From: Candidatus Aenigmatarchaeota archaeon
GTDB lineage: Archaea > Aenigmatarchaeota > Aenigmatarchaeia > PWEA01 > JACRMZ01
DNA length: 7,922 nt
Reading direction: 5' to 3'
NCBI GenBank assembly: GCA_016219455.1
Contig: JACRMZ010000020.1
Location: forward strand, 1 to 7,922
Shown here piece after piece: positions 1 through 4,797 of this stretch. The notes under the pieces were generated by a model. It made no database searches. It was given only the letters and a program-made list of their open reading frames with translations, and was not told the DNA's origin. The first letter of the stretch is position 1. Each line of letters begins with the position of its first letter. A program made the translations under genes and the position numbers.

Positions 1-215
1 ATTACAACAAGCGGGACGGCGCCAAGCTCAAGGCCAGCAATCCTTTTGGCCCGCGATTTTTTAAGCGCCAGCGCAAGCTTCTTTCCCATGAGCCTTGCCG
101 CTTCCGGGTTGCAATAGACCTCTTTGACGTTTATGTAAAAATCGCTTTTTTTCCCTGACGCAAGGATGAACGTCCCGCGCTTCACTGCCTTTTTCAGGAC
201 CCGCAAAAGCTCCAT
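1..215 (-). CDS. pyrE: Orotate phosphoribosyltransferase, N-terminal part (runs off the left edge)
   Basis: Only the first 71 codons are present; the rest lies beyond position 1. The enzyme family joins orotate to PRPP to make OMP in de novo pyrimidine synthesis in the cytoplasm. Seen in the sequence: the N-terminal OPRT signature FILASGKKSDFYINVKEV at about residues 15-32, and IAGLELGAVPLVV at about residues 59-71, which matches the family's substrate-site strand and loop. The PRPP-binding loop would lie outside the window. The ATG at 215-213 begins 2 nt after the aIF2-beta stop codon (220-218), so the two genes are probably cotranscribed. No strong Shine-Dalgarno is seen, only AAGGG about 8 nt upstream. 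A regulatory OPRT paralogue (GfcR type, known in haloarchaea) cannot be excluded without the C-terminal part. Confidence 0.85.
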   Translation of the reverse strand, partial: MELLRVLKKAVKRGTFILASGKKSDFYINVKEVYCNPEAARLMGKKLALALKKSRAKRIAGLELGAVPLVV

Positions 216-217
216 CG

Positions 218-619
218 CTATGCCCTTATCCTTCCCTTCGAACCGCAAGCCTCGCACTTGAGCTTCTCCTGGCCCTCTTCCGCTATGATGTTGGTGTCAG
301 GCTTCCCGCATGTGTAGCATAAAACAAATATCCTCGCGTACTCCTTGAGCTTCTCATCCATCTGGCGCTGGACGAAATTTCCTGCAAACGCTGCGCGGCC
401 CCCTTTCAGCTCGCCTGGGACTGCAAGCTCTTTGAGGAAGAACTTGAATATGTGCTCGTCCTTTCTGCGGAACGTGCTGGCAATTGCCGCAAAGTTCTTT
501 ATGATGGTCTTGGCGCCCTCATCCATCAGCTCAAGCTTTGGCATGGCAAACCGCCCGCCTTCTGCGCCCTTGGCAGACGCTTTCTTGGCACGCTGCAGGA
601 GCTCTTCGTAGGTCGACAT
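218..619 (-). CDS. eif2b: Translation initiation factor aIF2 subunit beta
   Basis: Encodes 133 residues, close to the usual archaeal length of about 135-140. The beta subunit of heterotrimeric aIF2 helps deliver initiator Met-tRNA to the small ribosomal subunit. Visible order: a short N-terminal helix (MSTYEELLQRAKK) that in the family contacts the gamma subunit; a central alpha/beta domain at about residues 30-95, including TIIKNFAAIASTFRRKDEHI and the FLKELAVPGEL stretch; and a C-terminal zinc ribbon with Cys101, Cys104, Cys122 and Cys125 (CYTCGKPDT and LKCEACGS). It ends in TAG at 220-218. The ATG at 619 has no Shine-Dalgarno, but a TATA box lies about 28 nt upstream, so a leaderless message is likely. 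pyrE follows after 2 nt. The annotation is firm; nothing in the protein looks abnormal. Confidence 0.95.
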   Translation of the reverse strand: MSTYEELLQRAKKASAKGAEGGRFAMPKLELMDEGAKTIIKNFAAIASTFRRKDEHIFKFFLKELAVPGELKGGRAAFAGNFVQRQMDEKLKEYARIFVLCYTCGKPDTNIIAEEGQEKLKCEACGSKGRIRA

Positions 620-642
620 AACCCTATAAGGGCAGGAAAGGG

Positions 643-650
643 TTATTAAG
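643..650 (-). promoter_or_regulatory. TATA box for the aIF2-beta/pyrE transcript
   Basis: On the minus strand the sequence reads CTTAATAA, centred about 27 nt upstream of the A of the ATG at 619. Archaeal initiation usually occurs about 25-27 nt from the TATA centre, which places it at or within a few bases of the ATG. No Shine-Dalgarno precedes that ATG, so the message is inferred to be leaderless. Assigned by position and composition only. Confidence 0.5.
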
Positions 651-730
651 CTTGTTTCTATGGGAAGCTGTAGTTTTGATCAAACTTTTCCTAGGATTTT
701 CTGTGTATTTGTTTTGGTCAGCAACAATAT

Positions 731-758
731 GCTTTTCTTTTTGAAAGAGCAGTTTTTT
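731..758 (+). terminator. Weak plus-strand hairpin followed by six T residues
   Basis: Positions 731-750 can fold as an imperfect hairpin in which GCTTTT pairs with AAGAGC, including one G-T wobble. It is followed by AG and then six T residues at 753-758. This has the form of a terminator for plus-strand transcription, yet no plus-strand gene lies upstream in this interval. It may be coincidental in AT-rich sequence, or it may end a short plus-strand or antisense RNA. Confidence 0.2.
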
Positions 759-761
759 GAT

Positions 762-813
762 CGACCTTTTCACCTGACTCACGCGGGTGCTTTGACCAAT
801 TGAGAAAAGGTCG
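762..813 (-). terminator. Inverted repeat 3 nt downstream of the mcm/RPA operon, possible 3'-end structure
   Basis: CGACCTTTTC at 762-771 is the exact reverse complement of GAAAAGGTCG at 804-813, with a 32-nt loop. A short inner pair, CACC/GGTG (771-774 and 785-788), could extend folding. In the minus-strand message the structure begins 3 nt after the RPA-family stop codon. It has no following U-run on that strand, so it is not a classical archaeal terminator. A 3'-end stabilising hairpin or a protein-binding site fits as well. Confidence 0.35.
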
Positions 814-815
814 TG

Positions 816-1478
816 TTAGAGCTTCTTAATGAATCCCGGTTTGGGCTCGTAGCACACGCCGTCTGAAAGAAGCGCATTTATGGCAGTTTCCAAAGCGCCT
901 TCCGAAAGGCCCGATGTGGCCAGAAGCTTTTGGTAGCTTGCGCCCTGCCCTTCGTCTCCGGAAGAAATCAACTCCATCACCTTTTTCTTATCGTCTTCGT
1001 TTCCCTTCTGCCTTAGCACGCCTTCAACTGCCTCAATCGCAATGCCTGCCCTGCGCGCGGCGTCAATGGCCTCCGGCGTCCCGAAGTACGGCTTGACTGA
1101 AGCAAGCTTCCTTGCTTCGCTTGCGATTTCCAGCAGCCTGAGGGAAATCATGTTTGTGTCTGTTACAAGTGACAGGGCCTCGAAGTTGATGTATCTCTCG
1201 CCATTGTACTCGCGGACGCGGCCGATGACATCGACAAGCGAGCCTTCTGGAACGCTCTCGACTTCCTTGAGGTCGTCCTGGAACGCCTTGACGCGCATCG
1301 TCCCGGTTGAATCATCCAGCACGAAAAATCCGTATTTCGGGGATAAAAACTTCTTCATTACCGTGCCAAGGACTCGGACACGTCCGGCTGCGCCAAGCCG
1401 TGTGGCTATGACGTTCTCAAGCTGCTCGCCGTTCTCTATCTCGCTTATTGGCATCTTGCGCGCCGAAAACCTGTTCAT
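816..1478 (-). CDS. RPA-family (RPA32/COG3390-like) OB-fold ssDNA-binding protein with C-terminal winged helix
   Basis: Encodes about 220 residues. A short N-terminal arm (ARKMPISEIENGE) is followed by one OB-fold at roughly residues 32-104, with the typical strand pattern GRVRVLGTVMKKF, YGFFVLDDSTGTMRVKAF and GSLVDVIGRVREYNGERYINF. A helical linker follows, then a probable winged helix at about 162-220 ending in CYEPKPGFIKKL. The family coats single-stranded DNA or joins the archaeal RPA complex in replication and repair. Two ATGs occur in tandem, at 1481 and 1478. GAGGTGAT at 1489-1482 matches the anti-Shine-Dalgarno; the GAGGTG core ends 2 nt before the first ATG and 5 nt before the second, so the second is preferred. 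The gene follows the mcm stop directly, which suggests tight translational coupling. The tail is strikingly like that of MCM. Stop is TAA. The exact role within an RPA complex is inferred. Confidence 0.82.
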   Translation of the reverse strand: MNRFSARKMPISEIENGEQLENVIATRLGAAGRVRVLGTVMKKFLSPKYGFFVLDDSTGTMRVKAFQDDLKEVESVPEGSLVDVIGRVREYNGERYINFEALSLVTDTNMISLRLLEIASEARKLASVKPYFGTPEAIDAARRAGIAIEAVEGVLRQKGNEDDKKKVMELISSGDEGQGASYQKLLATSGLSEGALETAINALLSDGVCYEPKPGFIKKL

Positions 1479-1481
1479 CAT

Positions 1482-1489
1482 ATCACCTC
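1482..1489 (-). promoter_or_regulatory. Shine-Dalgarno of the RPA-family gene, overlapping the mcm stop
   Basis: GAGGTGAT on the minus strand is an 8-nt match to the consensus complementary to the archaeal 16S 3' end. It includes the mcm TGA (1485-1483). A ribosome finishing mcm would sit on the initiation site of the next gene. The spacing favours the second of the two tandem ATGs. Confidence 0.75.
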
Positions 1490-3498
1490 AATTTTGAAAT
1501 GAACCCCGGCCTTGGTTCATATATCTCCCCCTCCCTGAGGAGCTTGCTCACTATCTGCTCGGGATTCTTGTGGCCTTGGCCTTCCAACTCCCTTATCAGC
1601 TCGTCCCTTGGTATCTGGTTGCCGTGCCGTGACGTAAGGTCGAGCACAACATCCATTGCGCTCATTATTGCGTTCCTCTGCGATGAGGAAACGCGCGCCT
1701 CTGTCTTGTCTATGTCTATTTTTCCTGTTGAAGGATCAAAACCAAGCTGCCTTATGCTGTACTCCATCAGCCTTATTGAGCGCAGCGCGTCTTCTTCGCG
1801 AACCTCTGTGTCAAAGCGGACCTTTGCGGCTGCCTGCGAAAGCCTTATGAGCGCCTCATACTGCCTTAGCGTTATCGGTATCGCGTCCCTCCCGCCGCTG
1901 TTCTCCCTGAGGTTTATGTAAAACTCTTTCATCATCCTTGCCGCTTTCTCTGTTATGACAGGCTTGGAGTTTTGCCTCGCATACGCAATATATTTCTTGA
2001 GAAGCGTCGTTTCAATCTCAGGCGCAGCCTCAGTCTTAAACAGCCGTGCCTTTATGACGTGCTCTATCATCTTTTCGTCTATTTCCTTGTTGGCAATGTC
2101 CCTCAGGACGAACTTCAGGTCGAACCTTGAAAGAAGCGTGTCCGGGATGTCTATCTGGTCTGCCATCGACTTGTAGGGGTCGAATCTTGAGAACTTGGGG
2201 TTCGCGCCGGCTATGACTGAAGTTTGCGCAGGAAGCGTAGCTGAAATAGTTGCCTTGGCAATGCTTACTGTCTGCTTGCTCATCGCCTCGTGGAGGTTTA
2301 CTTGATCGTCTTCGCTCATCTTGTCAAACTCGTCTATGCATATTACGCCTTTGTTGCTGAGAACCATAGCGCCTGCTTCAAGGACCCAGCCGCCTACGAA
2401 CTCATTATCTTTTACCACCGTTGCTGTCAATCCCGCGGCCGACGAGCCCTTACCGGAAACGTACCTTCCCCTCGGGACTATGGAGGCTGCAAGCGTCAGC
2501 AGTTGTGTCTTACCCACCGAAGGATCTCCCACGAGAAGGATGTGTATATCCCCCCGTATCTTGATGCCGTCTGGGAGTGAATCCGGCACTCCCCCGAACA
2601 TCTGCAATATAATAGACTCTTTCACCTCGTTCATCCCGTACATGCTTGGGGCAAGGCTGTTTACCAGCCGTTCGTATATGTCCGGTGATTTTGCAAGCTT
2701 GTGTATGTCTTCAATATCGTTCTCCTTTATCTCAAGCTCGTCGAAATCAACGTCTATGCTCTCGACGAAATTCACATCTATGAACATTTCCAAGTCGACA
2801 GTCTTGGCGCCGCCCTTGTCGACTTTGTGATGCTCCTTGAGTATTCCTGTAACCCTTAGCCTGGCCCCCGGGTCTGTTTTCTTCTGCATTTTTTTTGTTG
2901 TCAAATCGTCCTTGAATATCGTCGTCACCTGACCCGGCCGCTCACCCATCGTGTCTTCAAGTGTGTCCTCAATCTTCAGGCCACGCACATCGAAAAGCTT
3001 CCTGTCAACGACCTTAAACTTCTCCCTCTTGCCGCAGTTCTCGCAATATTCCGGATATGTGAACAGCTTCCGCTTCTGCAAAATCCGTATCTGGTTTCCG
3101 CAGCTGCACTCAAACACGGCCTCCTCGACTTGCGGCGTTACATCACTTGCCCTTTTCACGAGGCCGTCAATCTTTATCATCTTTCCGATATGGTAATGCC
3201 GTAAGTCACGTATGCGCAGCTTGTGGCTGTCAGGTATTCCCATTATCCGCACTGCAATCTTGATTTTTTCAGCTTCCTCATACGCGCCTTTTGCCGCCTC
3301 GTCCCTAACGACTTCGTTGGCTTTATCCAGGAACTCATGCGGGTTGGAAATCACCATGTCGGCGACTTCAGAATCAAAACGTTCGAGAAGCGAATAGTTT
3401 ATGACGATGAAATTCCTGCCCTCGCGGACGGCCTCGAGAATATCGTTCTTGTAGAACTTGCTGAAGAATGATTCTAGAACCTCAGTGAGCTTTTCCAT
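1483..3498 (-). CDS. mcm: Replicative DNA helicase MCM
   Basis: Encodes 671 residues from the ATG at 3498, the normal archaeal length, with no intein. MCM forms the hexameric ring that unwinds DNA at the replication fork. Domain order: an N-terminal helical and OB region with a zinc ribbon (Cys131, Cys133, Cys152, Cys155; the first pair is CxC), then the AAA+ domain. That carries Walker A GDPSVGKTQ at 324-332 (Lys330), the helix-2 insert around VSGKGSSAAGLTATVV, Walker B CIDEFDKM at 387-394, the pre-sensor hairpin KATISATLPAQ, sensor 1 in AGANPKF (Asn433), the arginine finger LLSRFD (Arg458), and sensor 2 in ITLRQYEALIRL (Arg545). A winged helix occupies about 597-671. A longer frame opens with TTG at 3519, but a TATA box at 3524-3531 sits about 29 nt before the ATG, so the TTG would lie around or upstream of the transcription start. 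All catalytic residues are present. The RPA-family gene follows after 1 nt. Confidence 0.97.
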   Translation of the reverse strand: MEKLTEVLESFFSKFYKNDILEAVREGRNFIVINYSLLERFDSEVADMVISNPHEFLDKANEVVRDEAAKGAYEEAEKIKIAVRIMGIPDSHKLRIRDLRHYHIGKMIKIDGLVKRASDVTPQVEEAVFECSCGNQIRILQKRKLFTYPEYCENCGKREKFKVVDRKLFDVRGLKIEDTLEDTMGERPGQVTTIFKDDLTTKKMQKKTDPGARLRVTGILKEHHKVDKGGAKTVDLEMFIDVNFVESIDVDFDELEIKENDIEDIHKLAKSPDIYERLVNSLAPSMYGMNEVKESIILQMFGGVPDSLPDGIKIRGDIHILLVGDPSVGKTQLLTLAASIVPRGRYVSGKGSSAAGLTATVVKDNEFVGGWVLEAGAMVLSNKGVICIDEFDKMSEDDQVNLHEAMSKQTVSIAKATISATLPAQTSVIAGANPKFSRFDPYKSMADQIDIPDTLLSRFDLKFVLRDIANKEIDEKMIEHVIKARLFKTEAAPEIETTLLKKYIAYARQNSKPVITEKAARMMKEFYINLRENSGGRDAIPITLRQYEALIRLSQAAAKVRFDTEVREEDALRSIRLMEYSIRQLGFDPSTGKIDIDKTEARVSSSQRNAIMSAMDVVLDLTSRHGNQIPRDELIRELEGQGHKNPEQIVSKLLREGEIYEPRPGFISKLR

Positions 3499-3523
3499 GG
3501 TAAAGGGAATTGACGGCAAACGG

Positions 3524-3531
3524 ATAAATAA
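3524..3531 (-). promoter_or_regulatory. TATA box of the mcm/RPA operon
   Basis: TTATTTAT on the minus strand is centred about 29 nt upstream of the mcm ATG at 3498, in the 57-nt gap after the protease reading frame. The spacing implies a leaderless or nearly leaderless message and supports the ATG over the TTG at 3519. There is no Shine-Dalgarno before the ATG, which agrees. Confidence 0.6.
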
Positions 3532-3555
3532 TCAGGGTCTGTTTCCACTGGAGAA

Positions 3556-4773
3556 TCATAGAAGCTTCCGAATGCCAATGAAAACTGCCATTGCAATAAA
3601 GGCAAATGCAATTATGTTCACTATGCCAAACCCGCCGGTTATATGTCCTGTCGGGGTCTCTTCCTTCATTTCTATTGTTTTTGCGCATGAGCTTGTTTTT
3701 TCCCAGCCATTTGGCACGTCACATGGCGTTGGGAACTCTTTGCAAACTCCGTCTTTTGATGCGGACGTCACTACCTGGGCGCAGAGCTTGGTTTCCCTTG
3801 TTGAATTTTTGGCAGTCTCGTTTTTCTTTTGCTCAGGCTTTGGTGCCGGAGCGGCCAAACCGCCTGAAGCGCCTCCTGAAGATGCTTGGGGAGCCTGCTG
3901 CACGGTCACAGTGAACGCCGAAAAGGCGCTGTTTTCATTGCCTGAAGTATCGTTGGCGTAAATCGTGATTGTGTTCTGCCCCTGAGCACCTGTTACTGTT
4001 GTGTTTGCGCACGCAGTCAACGTTACGTTTGAGGCGCCATTGAGGCTATAGAAACACTTTGAAACGCCGGCATTGTCAGAAACTGAATAGATAATGCTCA
4101 CAGAAGAGGAAGTTGTCCCCGCCGGCGAAACCAGCGTTATTTCCGGTCGTTGAGTATCGTTTCCTGCGGCCGCTCCGGAGAACGAATTGAGGTAAACGGA
4201 GGAGCGGTTCTCTCCCAAAGCATAGCAAGGCCTGTTTCCAAAAACGCCGTTGCACTCGTTTGTTATCCTAAACGCCTGCGGCAAAGCGGAAGAGCCGTTA
4301 AGGTAGAAGAAAATCCTGTACGGATAGTCGAACTCTACTACAGGATCGAACGACGAGACAAAACCGTTGACGTCCACCCAAACGCTTTTTGCCATGGCAC
4401 CTCCTGAAACGTTGAACGCCGAGTTGACTGGAGCAGGGATACTAACGTTTGGAAACGCCGACTGGTTGGCGCCAAGCCAGCTGAAATTCGCGATTTTTAT
4501 CGTTGCTCCTGTGAACAGGAAGTCAAGCGTGTAGTTGAGTGCGAGGCTGACGTTGCCGGGATTCACTTGGTTTCCTGACTGGACGAGCCTGGCCTGCGAT
4601 GTCTGGTTCAACTGCGCAAAAAAGTCAGTCCTGTTCCTTATGGTGTCTATGGTAACGTAGGATGTCCCCGTGACGTTCCAGTTGCCTGCCATATCGGAAC
4701 CGAACGCCCTGAAAACATATGTCCCATCGGAAAGCGTTTTTTCCAGCTTCCACTGACCCGTCAGATACGTCAT
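3556..4773 (-). CDS. C-terminal half of the surface subtilase (Ig-like domains, membrane anchor), separated by an in-frame amber codon
   Basis: Encodes 405 residues from the first ATG, but the same open frame continues upstream to 4794, next to TAG 4797-4795, and is in phase with the protease gene. It starts in mid-domain, has no signal peptide and no Shine-Dalgarno. It is therefore read as the C-terminal part of one 1108-codon protein rather than an independent gene. Order, numbered from this ATG: the end of an Ig-like domain (1-45, DGTYVFRAFGSDMAGN); an unrecognised beta-rich region (about 47-200); an Ig-like domain at 208-291 with Cys240/Cys255, whose GQNTITIYANDTSGN segment matches one in the N-terminal half; a low-complexity A/P/S/G linker (292-325); a four-cysteine segment (331, 344, 351, 363); and TGHITGG, a hydrophobic membrane helix (about 381-400) and the basic end IRKLL. 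About 17 N-glycosylation sequons are present. Stop is TGA. It may be made only by readthrough, or it may be a decaying remnant. Confidence 0.7.
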   Translation of the reverse strand: MTYLTGQWKLEKTLSDGTYVFRAFGSDMAGNWNVTGTSYVTIDTIRNRTDFFAQLNQTSQARLVQSGNQVNPGNVSLALNYTLDFLFTGATIKIANFSWLGANQSAFPNVSIPAPVNSAFNVSGGAMAKSVWVDVNGFVSSFDPVVEFDYPYRIFFYLNGSSALPQAFRITNECNGVFGNRPCYALGENRSSVYLNSFSGAAAGNDTQRPEITLVSPAGTTSSSVSIIYSVSDNAGVSKCFYSLNGASNVTLTACANTTVTGAQGQNTITIYANDTSGNENSAFSAFTVTVQQAPQASSGGASGGLAAPAPKPEQKKNETAKNSTRETKLCAQVVTSASKDGVCKEFPTPCDVPNGWEKTSSCAKTIEMKEETPTGHITGGFGIVNIIAFAFIAMAVFIGIRKLL

Positions 4774-4794
4774 CGTTTCATTGGCGCCGCCAAA

Positions 4795-4797
4795 CTA
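4795..4797 (-). other. In-frame TAG interrupting the subtilase reading frame
   Basis: The minus strand reads AAT GCG ACG CTG TAG TTT GGC GGC GCC AAT. Frame is kept on both sides, and the codons after TAG (FGGANETM) continue the Ig-like strand that began before it. No other stop or frameshift breaks the 3327-nt span. TAG is also the terminal codon of aIF2-beta and tbp here, so it works as a stop in this genome. A point mutation, an assembly error, amber readthrough or pyrrolysine insertion are the options. Confidence 0.85.

Larger units (their letters stand above)
620..815. other. AT-rich intergenic region with several repeats; no gene seen
   Basis: The 196 nt between the RPA-family gene and aIF2-beta are clearly more AT-rich than the flanking genes. 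Contents seen: a palindrome TTTGATCAAA at 675-684; an imperfect direct repeat, AGTTTTGATCAAACTTTTC (672-690) against AGTTTTTTGATCGACCTTTTC (751-771); an inverted pair TTGGTCA/TGACCAA (714-720 and 793-799); and a perfect 10-bp inverted repeat at 762-771/804-813. The only open frame of any length (GTG at 773 to TAG at 624 on the minus strand) uses AT-ending codons unlike its neighbours and has no clear ribosome site. No tRNA or box C/D motif set was found. Confidence 0.6.

Noticed and set aside
624..773. A 49-residue minus-strand frame from GTG 773 to TAG 624 (begins MKRSIKKLLFQ).
   Set aside because: Codon choice is AT-ending and unlike all neighbours, there is no clear Shine-Dalgarno, it overlaps the aIF2-beta promoter, and the sequence resembles no family I know. 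It is most likely a chance opening in AT-rich spacer.
620..815. Box C/D guide RNA or tRNA in the spacer.
   Set aside because: CTGA occurs on both strands but without a paired C box (RTGATGA), and no cloverleaf or T-loop consensus is present.
1042..1497. Plus-strand open frames across the RPA, mcm and protease genes (for example 1042-1497, 2321-2830, 5897-6394).
   Set aside because: They lie antisense to well-supported genes with intact family motifs. Their translations are low-complexity Ser/Leu/Arg-rich and show no domain.
1483..3498. Intein in MCM.
   Set aside because: Archaeal mcm genes sometimes carry inteins, but here Walker A, Walker B and the sensors run at normal spacing and the length is standard.
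3499..3519. Seven-residue N-terminal extension of MCM from a TTG codon.
   Set aside because: The TATA box at 3524-3531 places transcription start near the ATG at 3498. A TTG start 5 nt from the TATA box would not be on the message.
4795..4797. Genome-wide reassignment of TAG to an amino acid.
   Set aside because: aIF2-beta and TBP both end at TAG at their normal family lengths. No pyl gene is in the window. Only site-specific readthrough or mutation remains reasonable.
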